A DNA stretch of 64,000 nucleotides. Origin: CAZMGT01 sp964565895 (lineage in GTDB: Bacteria > Armatimonadota > Zipacnadia > UBA1398 > CAZMGT01). The stretch is taken from assembly GCA_964565895.1 (NCBI GenBank), contig CAZMGT010000008.1:16462-80461 (forward strand), in the 5' to 3' direction. A model generated the notes under the pieces. That model was not told where the DNA came from. It searched no databases and worked only from the letters and a program-made list of their open reading frames with translations. This document shows positions 8,350 through 17,738 of the stretch, piece after piece (position 1 is the stretch's first letter; each line of letters opens with the position of its first letter). The position numbers were made by a program, and so were the translations under genes.

Positions 8350-10493
8350 GCAGGAGAAGTACGCTGGCAAAGGCGGCCGCCGCGGGGGCAGCGGTCGGGT
8401 TGGCGGTGGCGATCGTCTGTGGCTGTGGGGCGCTTTCGGGCAAGGGCGAGGCGCAGGGGAACGGGTCGGGGATTAGGGTGCGTGTGCACTGGCCGGAGCT
8501 TGCCCCCGGGGTGCGCGCGCTGCCGGGGACGGGGATGTCGGTGCTCGTTGAGGTTTCCGGGGGCGGTCTTTCCGCGCCGGAGACGCGGATAATCGACCGG
8601 CCGCTGTTCGCCTCGCCGCCGACGGAGGCGGTGGACATCGGCCTTCCCCCGGGGGATAACTACCTCGTGCGGGGGTGGCTTTACGACGAGCAGCAGGCGC
8701 AGGGGACGGTGATTCGCGACTGCCAGGCGCGCACAGACGTGGCCGCCGATAGCTGGGCGACGGTGCACCTGATCTTGGGCGATGGGGCGCCGAGCGGGCC
8801 GCCGTATGAGGTGGTTATGGTCGTTGCGCGGCCAATGTGGGCAAGCACGAGGCGGCCCTACGCTGTGGATGTGGACGCGCAGGGGAACGTTTACGTCGTA
8901 GACAACGAACTGAACTGCGTGGAGAAGTACGATCCATCCGGGACGCTGCTTTGCCGCTGGGGGTCGGAAGGGACGGGAGGCGGGCAGTTCGTTCGCCCCC
9001 GAGGGATCGTCGTGCATAAGGGATGGGTTTTTGTCTCCGACACGGACAACGATCGCATTCAGGTATTCACGGCGTCGGGCGAGTTTCTCTATGCCTGGGG
9101 GAGCAGCGGATCGGGTGACGGCGAGCTGGACAGCCCGTGCGGGCTGGCGTTCGACAGCAGCGAGAACATTCTGGTCGCCGACTCGGGGAACAACCGCGTG
9201 CAAACGTTCACGCCCCAAGGGCAATATGTGGGACAATTTGGCTCTGCGGGAACGGGAGACGGACAGTTTTCCGGGCCGAGCGACGTGGGCGTGGACGACG
9301 ATGGAAACATTTATGTGGTGGACCGGATGAACCACCGCATTCAGAAATTCAAATCGTCCTGGAGTTATCTTAAGCAGTGGGGCGGCCAGGGGGCAGGAGA
9401 CGGGGAGTTCTCCCGGCCCCAGGGGTTGCACGTGGTGGACAACGAGGGGCTGTATGTCACGGACGCGGGGAACAAGCGGGTGCAGAGGTTTGACACGAGC
9501 GGCAATTTCCTGGACAAGTGGGGGCAGGCTGGGAGCGACGACGGGGAGTTCGTTTTTCCTTGCGGTGTCGCCGCAGATGGGTCGGGCAACGTTTACGTGT
9601 GCGATGTGGGCAACTGCCGGATGCAGAAGTTTACGGCAGTGGGTGTGTTTCTCGCGGCGTGGGGGCGTCACGTAGGAGATCCCGGGCAGTTTTATGGGCC
9701 CGCGGGCGTGGCGCTGGACTCGGCGGGGAATATCTACGTCTGCGACCAGCAGAACTATAGGGTGCAGAAGTTCGACTCCGCGGGAGACTATCTTCTCTCG
9801 TGGGGCGCGCAAGGCATAGGAGACGGGGAGTTCATCTCGCCGGTGGACATTGTTGTGGACTCGAACGACAACGTATACGTGGTGGACTCGGCCAGGGACA
9901 GGGTGCAGAAGTTTACCTCGGAGGGCGTATACATCAGCCAGTGGGGTAGCACGGGAACGGGCGACGGGGAATTCAACGGGCCCTCGGGGCTGGGGATTGA
10001 CTCCTCGGACAACATCTACGTGGCGGACACAGATAACGGCCGCGTGCAGAAGTTTAGCTCGGACGGGACGTTTTTGCTCAAGTGGGGGCCGAACACGGGC
10101 GGAGCATGGGAGCTGTGCGAGCCGAGGGATGTGGCGTGCTCCGCGGCGGACCATGTCTACGTCACTGACCAGGAGAACTGCTGCGTGCTGCGGTTTACCA
10201 CGCTGGGGTCATACGTCGGGCAGTGGGGAAGCGAGGGCGTGGCAAACGGGCAGTTCAAAGATCCCGCCGGGGTTGCCGTAGACGGGCTAGGCAACGTTTA
10301 TGTGGCGGACAAGTTGAACCACAGGATTCAGAAGTTCACCAGCGCCGGCGTATTCGCGTGCACATGGGGGATACGCGCGAGTTTCGACGGCGCGCTTAAC
10401 TCGCCCACGGGCATTGCCGTTGACGGGCAGGGGCGGGTTTACGTGGGCGACAACGCAAACATGCGCGTGCAGGTGTTCGCGCCCGTGCCCTAG
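8346..10493 (+). CDS. Exported NHL-repeat protein, 12 repeats (two six-bladed propellers)
   Basis: 715 residues from a GTG overlapping the upstream stop. The signal region carries 'AIVCGC' (Cys25-27), possibly a lipobox. Residues about 40-155 form an N-terminal beta region. From about residue 170 to the end I count twelve NHL blades with the core pattern G-x-x-x-D-x-x-G-N-x-Y-V-x-D...N-R-x-Q-K-F...G-x-x-x-x-x-W-G. Twelve blades fits two stacked six-bladed propellers. NHL propellers bind ligands or act as lyases or scaffolds; none can be assigned here. Cys is unusually common in blades 6, 7 and 10. Third gene of a translationally coupled trio. Confidence 0.88.
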   Translation: MSRRSTLAKAAAAGAAVGLAVAIVCGCGALSGKGEAQGNGSGIRVRVHWPELAPGVRALPGTGMSVLVEVSGGGLSAPETRIIDRPLFASPPTEAVDIGLPPGDNYLVRGWLYDEQQAQGTVIRDCQARTDVAADSWATVHLILGDGAPSGPPYEVVMVVARPMWASTRRPYAVDVDAQGNVYVVDNELNCVEKYDPSGTLLCRWGSEGTGGGQFVRPRGIVVHKGWVFVSDTDNDRIQVFTASGEFLYAWGSSGSGDGELDSPCGLAFDSSENILVADSGNNRVQTFTPQGQYVGQFGSAGTGDGQFSGPSDVGVDDDGNIYVVDRMNHRIQKFKSSWSYLKQWGGQGAGDGEFSRPQGLHVVDNEGLYVTDAGNKRVQRFDTSGNFLDKWGQAGSDDGEFVFPCGVAADGSGNVYVCDVGNCRMQKFTAVGVFLAAWGRHVGDPGQFYGPAGVALDSAGNIYVCDQQNYRVQKFDSAGDYLLSWGAQGIGDGEFISPVDIVVDSNDNVYVVDSARDRVQKFTSEGVYISQWGSTGTGDGEFNGPSGLGIDSSDNIYVADTDNGRVQKFSSDGTFLLKWGPNTGGAWELCEPRDVACSAADHVYVTDQENCCVLRFTTLGSYVGQWGSEGVANGQFKDPAGVAVDGLGNVYVADKLNHRIQKFTSAGVFACTWGIRASFDGALNSPTGIAVDGQGRVYVGDNANMRVQVFAPVP

Positions 10494-10577
10494 GGCCCTG
10501 AGGCGCGGGGCGGGGCTGGGCGGCGGTGTTCCGCGCGTGGAGTGAGCGGCCGCCTGGCTGCAGCCGCCGGAGGCCGC

Positions 10578-11606
10578 CTAGCGGCGGGGGGTGCGGCGGG
10601 CGGGGAGGTCGATCATCGTGATCAGCCCGGGCGGGGCGGTGAGCACCGCGGGGATGGTGTTGATGACGATGGCCACGGTCGCTTCGTCGCCCGGCGTGCC
10701 CCCGGGGATGACCAGCTCCACCTCGGGCTCGCCCTCCACGCGCAGGCGATCCTCGGGCTGTAGCGCGCCCACGTAGAGCTCCAGGTTAAGCTGGACGGCA
10801 ACGCTGGGGCCGCGATAGGCCTCCGCGCGCTGGCGCACGCCCAGCACCCGGCCCGCGGCGATCTCCCGCTCGCCCAGCGGCGTGGGCATCGTGGCGAGCA
10901 CGGGCTCGAGGGAATGCGTGACCTCCACGGGCCAAAAGCCCAGCGCGTCGGCGACCATTGCCGCGGATTCGGGCAGGCCGACGTGGCCCACCTCGCCGCG
11001 CTCGGCGCGCTCGCGAAACTCCTCCTCGCTCAGCCCGACACCCACCTTGCGCACAAGCTGCTCGCGGCGGGTGCTTACGTCAACGATGCGCGAGGCGACG
11101 ACGCGGGTAATGTCTAGGCTGGTGCGCGCGAGCAGCGCGGGAAGGACGTCGAGCACGTGGCCGGGGTTGACGCCGCAGCCGAGGACGGTAACGCCGGCGT
11201 CTTTGGCCGCCTGGTCGAGCTCATCGGCCTGGTCGGGGTGGTGGAAGAAGGGATAGGCGAGCTCCTCGCAGGTGGAGATGACGTTTAGCCCGGCGAGGAC
11301 GGCGGCGGTAATCGTGGGGAGGCACTCGGCGATGCGCGAGCCGACGCAGTGGATGGCGAGGTCGGCGTGGACGTGGTCGAGGGCTTGGGAGAGCTCGCCG
11401 AAGACCTTTGCCCCGCGGAGGGGTTCGGCGCCGAGGAGCTCGGCGAGGTCGAGGCCGATTTTCGCCTCGTCGGTGTCCACCGCAGCGACGATGTCGAGGC
11501 CGGGCAGGGCGGCAATGGCGCGGGCGACGGCGCTGCCGGTAAACCCCAGGCCAATGGCAATAATACGACAGCGGGGCTGGCTGGGGAACGCGGCGGAAGC
11601 AGCCAT
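10578..11606 (-). CDS. DapB-like NAD(P)-dependent dehydrogenase (2,4-diaminopentanoate dehydrogenase type)
   Basis: 342 residues. A Rossmann start 'IIAIGLGFTGSAVARAI' (15-31) and a DapB N-terminal domain ('AAVDTDEAKIGLDLAELLG') are followed by 'HCVGSRIAECLPTI' and a distinct C-terminal domain (about 140-340). Length and layout match the group typified by Ord, 2,4-diaminopentanoate dehydrogenase, rather than true DapB (about 270 residues). Substrate unknown. The ATG has GGGAGG upstream and begins 20 bases after the sugar isomerase gene, so it likely acts in the same catabolic route. Confidence 0.75.
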   Translation of the reverse strand: MAASAAFPSQPRCRIIAIGLGFTGSAVARAIAALPGLDIVAAVDTDEAKIGLDLAELLGAEPLRGAKVFGELSQALDHVHADLAIHCVGSRIAECLPTITAAVLAGLNVISTCEELAYPFFHHPDQADELDQAAKDAGVTVLGCGVNPGHVLDVLPALLARTSLDITRVVASRIVDVSTRREQLVRKVGVGLSEEEFRERAERGEVGHVGLPESAAMVADALGFWPVEVTHSLEPVLATMPTPLGEREIAAGRVLGVRQRAEAYRGPSVAVQLNLELYVGALQPEDRLRVEGEPEVELVIPGGTPGDEATVAIVINTIPAVLTAPPGLITMIDLPARRTPRR

Positions 11607-11626
11607 AACGGGCCTCCCGGTCCTGG

Positions 11627-12454
11627 TCAGCGGAGGCTGTCCAGGAGTTGTTTTGCACGAGCGATATCGCCGATGCGGTCCTCGCCCGCTTCGCGCTCGA
11701 TGGTCAGGACGTAGGTGTAGCCGATTTCTTTAAGCTTGTTGATGTAGGCAGGGATGCCCACCTCGCCCTGGCCGAGGGGGACTTCGGTGCCCAGCTCGCC
11801 CTCGGCGGCGGGCCAGAGGCCGTCTTTGACGTGGACGTGGACGACGAACTCTTTGAGCGTGTCCAGGGCAGGGAGCGGGCGGCCGGTGCCGTAGAGGATC
11901 ATGTTTGCGGGGTCGAAGTTAATCTTCACGTTCTCCCGCGCCACATGCTCCAAAAAGACAACCATCTCCTCCGCCGTCTCCTGCCCCGTCTCCATGGCGA
12001 ACGTGAGGCCCTTCTCCGCGCAGTCGTCGGCCACTTGCTGGACGATGCGCACCAGGCGCTTGTAGTCCTCGCACGTCGTGTCGCGGGGGATAACGCCGAC
12101 GTGGGTGGTGAGGATCGGGGCGCCGAGCTCGCGGGTGAAGTCGGCGCACTGCTTGGTTATCTCGAGGCGCTCCTCGGCATACTGCGCGGGGAGGAGGCCG
12201 ACGGTGTTGCGCACCGTTTCCATGTTAGAGTAGTCCTCGCCGGGGTAGACGGCGCAGCCCGCGCTGACCTTTACGGAATGCTTCTCTAGGGCAGCTTTTA
12301 TTTTGTCCAACCCCTCGGGGGTAAGCCACTGCTCGGGCAGGCGGGGAATGTGCACGTAGTGGATGCCCAGCTCCGCGGCCTTGGCGATTGCCTCGGTGGG
12401 ATCGGGAATGGCGAGCGAGGAGAGAAAAACGCCAACCGGGCGGACCTCGTCCAT
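11627..12454 (-). CDS. Sugar phosphate isomerase/epimerase (xylose isomerase-like TIM barrel)
   Basis: 275 residues. I use the ATG at 12454 because AGGAGGTCG lies directly upstream; a longer frame exists but has no signal. TIM-barrel features: 'ELGIHYVHIP' (early strand), 'APILTTHVGVIP', 'GLTFAMETGQETAEEM' (Glu metal ligand), 'VKINFDPANMILYG' (Asp and Asn), 'VVHVHVKDG' (His), and a terminal 'YTYVLTIEREAG' (Glu). These are the usual AP-endonuclease-2 metal positions. Such enzymes epimerise or isomerise keto sugars or inositols. Paired with the DapB-like dehydrogenase downstream. Confidence 0.85.
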   Translation of the reverse strand: MDEVRPVGVFLSSLAIPDPTEAIAKAAELGIHYVHIPRLPEQWLTPEGLDKIKAALEKHSVKVSAGCAVYPGEDYSNMETVRNTVGLLPAQYAEERLEITKQCADFTRELGAPILTTHVGVIPRDTTCEDYKRLVRIVQQVADDCAEKGLTFAMETGQETAEEMVVFLEHVARENVKINFDPANMILYGTGRPLPALDTLKEFVVHVHVKDGLWPAAEGELGTEVPLGQGEVGIPAYINKLKEIGYTYVLTIEREAGEDRIGDIARAKQLLDSLR

Positions 12455-12623
12455 CGCAGCGACCTCCTTTTGCGGACGGCGGCAAAGGCGCAGACGACGG
12501 GTTTTTTTGCTTTGTCCAATTTCGCAGGGCGCCGACGCCGGACCTTCTGCCCAGGCACAGAGTAAGCTCGGGACGAAGGGAGATGGTCGCCGCGGAGGAA
12601 TTTGCCCGCGCGGGCGAGGGACG

Positions 12624-13721
12624 ATGAGCAACGGGTGGCCGATGAGGAGGAGGGAGTTTCTCGCTGCCCTCGCTTGCGCGGTGGCAGCCGGGCGCGGGAT
12701 GGCACGCGCGCGGGCGGGGAAGAGCGGGCGAGGCGGCCCCCAAGCACGGGAGGTGCCTGCGATGGCTAGGTTGAGGGAAAGCAAGGCGATCGGCAAGGGC
12801 GCGGTGCGGCCGATTGTGCCGGATTTTTCGCGCTATGTCACGGTCTATCGGCCGGAGAGGGACGAGCGCGATTGGTGGGTCGGAGGCCCCGGGGCGTGCC
12901 TCGGGCCGGACGGGGCGATTTGGATCGCCGCGCGCATGCGCGAGACGTACTCGCCGCGGGGGCACAGGGGGTATGAGGTGCGCATTTTGCGCTCGGAGGA
13001 CGGCGTGCGCTTTGAGGCGGTGAACAGCATCAAGCGCGAGGATATCGGCACGGTGTCGCTCGAGCGCTCGAGCATGCTCATTGACCCGCTGACGGGGAAG
13101 TTTAAGCTTTACCTCTGCCGCGCGGGGCGGCCGGATTTTGCAGACTGGCGGATCATTAAGCTGGAGGACGTGGATGACCCGGCGAGGTTCGATCCGCGCA
13201 CGGCAAAGACCGTGCTTAGCTTTCCCGAAGGCTCGCGCAGGGGGGCGAAGGACCCGTTTGTGATCAATATTGGGGGCGTCTACCACATGTATACCGTGCA
13301 ATATGGGTTTCGCGGGCAGAAAGAGCTGCTGTTTCACTCGGTCTCCGAGGACGGCGAGGAGTTTCGCAACGCCCCCGACGAGCCATGCATGAGGCACGAG
13401 GGGTGGCACGACCACTACGTCCGCCCGTCGTGCTTGATGCCCATGGGCGGGGTTTATGTGATGTACTACGAGGGCTCGAGCAAGCAGTGGCACGACCCGG
13501 TGTATAACATCGCGCTGGGGTTGGCGGTGAGCACGGACTTGGTGCACTTTGTCGACGTCACCCCCGAGGAGCCGCTGGCCAAGTCGCCCACACCCGCGGG
13601 AGGGTATCACACGCTGCGCTATATGGACTACGTGTGCTTGGAGGACCGGGTGCTGTTTTACTACGAGGCGCGCAACAGCGACGAGACAAACGAGCTGCGC
13701 ATGACGGAGGTTGCGCTGTAG
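12624..13721 (+). CDS. Exported GH43-like five-bladed propeller protein
   Basis: 365 residues from the ATG at 12624 (GGGCGAGGGAC upstream). The N-terminus MRRREFLAALAC is a Tat-type signal (RRREFL). The body has GH43/GH130-like propeller features: 'ACLGPDGAIWIAARM', 'ILRSEDGVRFEAV', and 'AKDPFVINIGGVYHMYTVQYG', the last resembling the catalytic-Asp strand of GH43 and GH130. It may be a glycosidase or a sugar-binding relative. Divergent from the isomerase operon, 169 bases apart, sharing a control region. Confidence 0.7.
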   Translation: MSNGWPMRRREFLAALACAVAAGRGMARARAGKSGRGGPQAREVPAMARLRESKAIGKGAVRPIVPDFSRYVTVYRPERDERDWWVGGPGACLGPDGAIWIAARMRETYSPRGHRGYEVRILRSEDGVRFEAVNSIKREDIGTVSLERSSMLIDPLTGKFKLYLCRAGRPDFADWRIIKLEDVDDPARFDPRTAKTVLSFPEGSRRGAKDPFVINIGGVYHMYTVQYGFRGQKELLFHSVSEDGEEFRNAPDEPCMRHEGWHDHYVRPSCLMPMGGVYVMYYEGSSKQWHDPVYNIALGLAVSTDLVHFVDVTPEEPLAKSPTPAGGYHTLRYMDYVCLEDRVLFYYEARNSDETNELRMTEVAL

Positions 13722-13812
13722 CGAGCGGATGCTTGCGCCGGCGAATAAACTTCGCCAGCCGCCCCTGGAGGAAAAGCCGGGGAAACTTTGTGCCGGCGCA
13801 GGGCGCTTTGCC

Positions 13813-14133
13813 CTAGCGCTCGGGCATGTCCGGGGGTTTGGCGCGGGGGTGGCCGGGGCAGAGTACGCCGTGGACGACGTACCACACGTGCTCCGGGCGA
13901 AAGCCGGGGAGCACAGCGGCGATGGCTTTTGCGATCGCCGCGTTTTGTTCCTCCGTCAGTCCGCCCTTGCAGAAGCCGGCCTGCTTGCTCTTCGTGCGGT
14001 ACCACTCGCACTTTCCGCGGCAGACGAAGCGATGGAGCAGCGTGCGTGCCGCCTGTTGGTCGAGGGCGAGGGCGGATTCGATGCGGGAAAGGATCTCGGC
14101 GACGTCGCGTTTTTCCTGCTCTGTCGGTTCCAT
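13813..14133 (-). CDS. Unknown small four-cysteine protein
   Basis: 106 residues from the ATG at 14133 (GGACGGGAG about 12 bases upstream). Not recognised. The N-terminal helix is acidic (EQEKRDVAEILSRIE). Cys residues sit at 38, 42, 55 and 92 (FVCRGKCEW, GFCKGG, VLCPGH), a spacing that could bind zinc or an Fe-S cluster. His34, His82 and His88 are nearby. It has no signal peptide, so it is probably cytoplasmic. It stands alone between convergent and divergent neighbours. Confidence 0.6.
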   Translation of the reverse strand: MEPTEQEKRDVAEILSRIESALALDQQAARTLLHRFVCRGKCEWYRTKSKQAGFCKGGLTEEQNAAIAKAIAAVLPGFRPEHVWYVVHGVLCPGHPRAKPPDMPER

Positions 14134-14541
14134 GTCTTTGGCACTCCCGTCCTGCAAGGCGGCCGGCGCGCGTAAAAGGCACGGCCGCCAAAAGTGGGCT
14201 GCGCATTCGGCTAAGGCAATAGGGCCAGCGCGGTGCAGGGTTCACCAAGTCGGGGAAAAGCTCCTGCGCCGAGCGCTTTGCCGAGCAGCGGCAAGCTGGG
14301 TCGAGCGAGGGCGCGGGGGCCGCGGCGAGTTGGCGGGGAAGAAGGTTTTTCCGCCCGAGGGGGCGCAACTTTAGATGAGCCACTGCCCCTGCTTTCCGCA
14401 CGTCCGCGCAATTGCTGTGTTCTCGGGGCCGCTGCTCGGCAGGCGAGGCCAGCCGAGGAGCGACGCGCGTTTGCAGCCGGCCACCGCAGGCGGCAGCGGT
14501 GGGCGGCGGAGGTGCGCTATTGCTGCGAGGGAGGGTTGGTT
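14134..14541. other. Divergent intergenic region, no feature seen
   Basis: 408 bases between the four-cysteine gene and the metallo-hydrolase gene. An in-frame upstream extension of the metallo-hydrolase is open here but has no signal peptide or ribosome site and reads as low-complexity Arg/Ala/Gly. No clear promoter motif found. Confidence 0.5.
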
Positions 14542-15429
14542 ATGCGTAGGAGCTATGTCCTCGTTGGGGTGATTTGCCTCGGGCTGTGCCTGGGCGCGGG
14601 ATGGCGCGCGGCAGGGTGGCGGGAAGCGGACCACGGGGCGACGGTGCGCGGAGTAGCGCGGGCCTTGCCGAGCAGGGCGGCGCGAGGTGCGCAGCGGGCG
14701 AAGGAGGGCATTGTGTTGACCGTTGTCTACGACAACTACAAGGTAGACCCCGAGCTGGGGACGGCGTGGGGCTTTGCCTGCGTGGTGCAGGGGCTGGAGA
14801 AGACGATTTTGTTCGACACCGGCGGCGAGGGCAAGCTGCTTTTGGGGAACATGGCCAAGCTGGGGATCGCCCCGGGGGAGATCGACGTCGTTGTGCTCTC
14901 GCACATACACCACGACCACACCGGCGGACTGGCCGCTTTTTTGGAGAAGAACCCCAATGTGGTCGTCTACGCGCTAAGCTCGTTTCCGGAGAAGTTTAAG
15001 CAGTCGGTTAAGGCTGCCGGGGGGAAGGTCGTTGAGGTTAGCGAGAGCGTGAGGATTTGCGCGAACGCGCTGAGCACAGGCGAGCTGGGGACGAGTATTC
15101 GCGAGCAGGCGCTTGTGCTCGAGACGAAGGACGGATGCGTGGTGGTCACCGGCTGCGCGCACCCGGGGATCGTGACCATGGTTCGGCGAGCGAAGGAGCT
15201 GGGCTGCGGGAAGCTAGACCTGGCCCTGGGCGGGTTTCACATGAGCGCGGCGCCGGAGAGCACGATCCGCAACGTTATCGAGCAGTTGCAGGAGCTGGGG
15301 CTGCGCCGCGCGGGGCCGTGCCACTGCTCGGGCGACAAGACGCGCGAGCTGTTTGCCCAGGCGTTTGGCGAAGGATTCGTGCGCGTGGGCGTGGGAGCGA
15401 AGATCGAGCTTGTGCCCGCGGACAAGTAG
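14542..15429 (+). CDS. Exported metallo-beta-lactamase-fold hydrolase (dihydropterin RFA-P synthase-like)
   Basis: 295 residues. The ATG at 14542 follows GAGGGAGGG and starts a signal sequence (RRSYVLVGVICLGLCLGAG). The metal site is SHIHHDHTGGL with H121, H123, D125 and H126, then TGCAHPGI (H207) and 'GGFHMS' late in the chain. The TGCAH and GGFH motifs are typical of the group named after 7,8-dihydropterin-6-methyl aminobenzene phosphate synthase, an over-used label. The secreted location argues against a pterin role; the true substrate is unknown. Confidence 0.85.
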   Translation: MRRSYVLVGVICLGLCLGAGWRAAGWREADHGATVRGVARALPSRAARGAQRAKEGIVLTVVYDNYKVDPELGTAWGFACVVQGLEKTILFDTGGEGKLLLGNMAKLGIAPGEIDVVVLSHIHHDHTGGLAAFLEKNPNVVVYALSSFPEKFKQSVKAAGGKVVEVSESVRICANALSTGELGTSIREQALVLETKDGCVVVTGCAHPGIVTMVRRAKELGCGKLDLALGGFHMSAAPESTIRNVIEQLQELGLRRAGPCHCSGDKTRELFAQAFGEGFVRVGVGAKIELVPADK

Positions 15430-15459
15430 CGCGCGAGCGGGCAAGGCACGGGTCGGCGG

Positions 15460-17658
15460 CTAGCGCTTGACGAGGGAAAGGCGCACGGCGTCGGCGATGA
15501 CGTAGCCGTCGGTGCCCGCGTTGGAGATCTCCACGACGAGGCGGTCGCCTTTGCGCAGGGCGAACTGGCCGAGGACGAAGAACCCTGCTTGTGCCGGCCT
15601 GCGCTGGTTTACGGGGACGGTCTTTTTGCCCCCGGGGAAGGTAATGGTCACGGGCACGTTGGTGGCCCGGTTTTCGTGCGCGGAGTAGAGGATGGCCAGG
15701 GAATATGTGCCGTCGCGGGGGACGGTGAACGTGTAGCGGGCGGATTTTTTGCCCTTGCCCTCGTTGTCGTCGTGGAGGTAGGCCTCGCCGAGCCAGGGGC
15801 GGACGGAAGTGGAGCTGACCCAGCGCCCGACAAGCTGCGCCTCGGTGTCGTCGAGGATGATGTCCGAGCCCTCGTCGCTTAGGTCGCCCACGGGGATGGA
15901 CACGACCTTGGGCTTGCTGCGCTGGCCGCGGGAGTCGGTTACCGTGAGGGTTACGCGATAGGTGCGGTTAAGCGCAAAGGCGTGCTTGGGGTTGGGCTCG
16001 GTAGAGTCTACCAGGCCGTCGGAGTCGAAGTCCCACTCCCAGGAGACGATGGCGTGGTCGTCGGTGGAGCGGTCGAGGAAGAGGACCTGTTGGCCGGGCT
16101 TGATGTTTGCGCTGGGATAGAAGATAAAGTCCGCCGTGGGCGGGAGATCGAGGCGGATGAGCTGGCCCTGCTCGACAAGCCGGCGCTGGAGCTCGGCAAT
16201 GGGCACGTTTTGCACGGGAAGGTCGCGCTCTAGGGCAATGCTTGCCGCAACGCCCGCGGCGTGGCCGAGGATCATATACACGGGCTCCATGCGCAGGGTG
16301 CAGTAGCCGACGTGGGTCGCCGAGCAGCACACGGGGACGAGGAGATTGGGGAGCTTTTGGGGGACGATTACCCCATAGGGGATCTCGTAGGGCTCGATGG
16401 GGATAAACAGCCAGCCTAGGTTGTGGACGTTGCCCTGGTCGTCAATGTAGCGGTCAACATAGTGGGAATCGAGCGCATAGCTGCCCAGGCCGATGGAGTC
16501 GGGCTTTTGGCGGTTGGTCGTGGCGTCGTGCTCGGTGAATACGTACATGCCGACCATGCGCCGCGCCTCGCGGACGTAAAGCTGGTAGGGCCAGTTGTTG
16601 TTGTCGACAAACTCGTCTTTGGCGAGGCCCCAGCGGCTAACTTCCTCGCGCAGGGCCTGGGGGACGCGCGGGTCGTGTGTGATGAAGTACATTAGGCCGC
16701 GGATATAAAGCTCGTGCTCGCGGGCGATTTTTTGGCGCTCGGGGATCGTGGCCCGGCAGTAATTCCAGCTTCCGCCGACGAGGTCGGTGGACATGTAGGG
16801 CCGGCCGTTGTTGTTAAGGTCCATCTTCCGGTTGGGCATGCGCACGGGGCCGAAGACGATGTTCATTTTGGCGTCGGGGTGCTCGGAAAGCCAGCGGGCG
16901 AGGAGATCGTAGCGCGAGGGATCGTAGCCCTCGGGCTTTTCCCAGGGAAGGCGGTTTTGCGGGTCGTCGGTAAGGCAGAGGCGGAAGTTATAGGCCTGAA
17001 CCTTGCCGTCGGGCTCAGGTGGGGCGTGTTCCTCGCCGTACTCATAAGCTCCCTCGCGCCCCACGCGATAGGGCACGCCGGCGGAGGCCATCAGGTCGCC
17101 CTCGTAGGTAGCGTCTACGAAAATGCGGCCCTCGAACACGGAGAGCGCGCCATCCGGCCCCTGGGTGACTAGCGCGGCGATGCGCCCGCGCTCGACGAGC
17201 GCCGTGGCAAACTGTTGGTTTAAAAACAGTGCAATGTTCTTCTCCGCCTGGACCATCCAGTTGAACACGAGCTCGGCGACGTGGGGCTCGAACCAGTAGC
17301 CGTTGCGGCACTGGCGCACCTGAACGGAGTCCGGGCCGTATTTCCACTGGTAGTAGGCGAGGATGCGGTTGAAAAACTCACGTGCGTAGCCGCCGATGGT
17401 CCAGTCGCGGCCGACATCGGAGGCCGTCAGCCCGCCGGAGACCACGCCGCCGAGGTGGCTTGTGCTGTTTATGAGGATTACCGAGCGGCCCTCGCGCGCG
17501 GCGGCCACGGCGGCGACGATCCCCGCCGGTGTTCCGCCGAGGACGACGACGTCGGCCGAGCGGCGGGCGGCGCCCTGGGGCGGCTGAGCTGGGGCAGAAT
17601 TGGGCATCCCTACGGCGGAGAGGACGAGCAAACCGAGCAGCACGGGCGCGCTACGCAT
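15460..17658 (-). CDS. Secreted FAD-dependent oxidoreductase with PKD and golvesin-like C-terminal domains
   Basis: 732 residues from the ATG at 17658 (GAGGAGGTCTC upstream), beginning with a cleavable signal peptide (APVLLGLLVLSAVGMPNSAPA). The FAD Rossmann motif ADVVVLGGTPAGIVAAVAAA lies at about 35-54 and the FAD_oxidored family core follows ('GGVVSGGLTASDVG', 'VDATYEGDLMASAGVPY'). A PKD domain sits at about 530-600 ('IVSWEWDFDSDGLVD'). A golvesin-like beta domain ends the chain (about 605-730; 'GRWVSSTSVRPWLGEAYLHD'). Probably oxidises sugars or polymers outside the cytoplasm. It follows the KamA-like gene by 80 bases on the same strand. Confidence 0.88.
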   Translation of the reverse strand: MRSAPVLLGLLVLSAVGMPNSAPAQPPQGAARRSADVVVLGGTPAGIVAAVAAAREGRSVILINSTSHLGGVVSGGLTASDVGRDWTIGGYAREFFNRILAYYQWKYGPDSVQVRQCRNGYWFEPHVAELVFNWMVQAEKNIALFLNQQFATALVERGRIAALVTQGPDGALSVFEGRIFVDATYEGDLMASAGVPYRVGREGAYEYGEEHAPPEPDGKVQAYNFRLCLTDDPQNRLPWEKPEGYDPSRYDLLARWLSEHPDAKMNIVFGPVRMPNRKMDLNNNGRPYMSTDLVGGSWNYCRATIPERQKIAREHELYIRGLMYFITHDPRVPQALREEVSRWGLAKDEFVDNNNWPYQLYVREARRMVGMYVFTEHDATTNRQKPDSIGLGSYALDSHYVDRYIDDQGNVHNLGWLFIPIEPYEIPYGVIVPQKLPNLLVPVCCSATHVGYCTLRMEPVYMILGHAAGVAASIALERDLPVQNVPIAELQRRLVEQGQLIRLDLPPTADFIFYPSANIKPGQQVLFLDRSTDDHAIVSWEWDFDSDGLVDSTEPNPKHAFALNRTYRVTLTVTDSRGQRSKPKVVSIPVGDLSDEGSDIILDDTEAQLVGRWVSSTSVRPWLGEAYLHDDNEGKGKKSARYTFTVPRDGTYSLAILYSAHENRATNVPVTITFPGGKKTVPVNQRRPAQAGFFVLGQFALRKGDRLVVEISNAGTDGYVIADAVRLSLVKR

Positions 17659-17738
17659 AAACGGAGACCTCCTCGGGCAGATGCGCGGGCGTGTTTCCGC
17701 TGCGGCGAGCGGGCGACCTTCCCCCTCGCGGGGCGAGG

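Noticed and set aside
7791..10154. 787-codon minus-strand open frame
   Set aside because: Antisense to the NHL-repeat gene; its apparent repeats mirror the NHL blades and it has no domain or start signal.
12225..13610. 461-codon minus-strand open frame
   Set aside because: Antisense to the GH43-like gene and partly to its control region; basic low-complexity translation.
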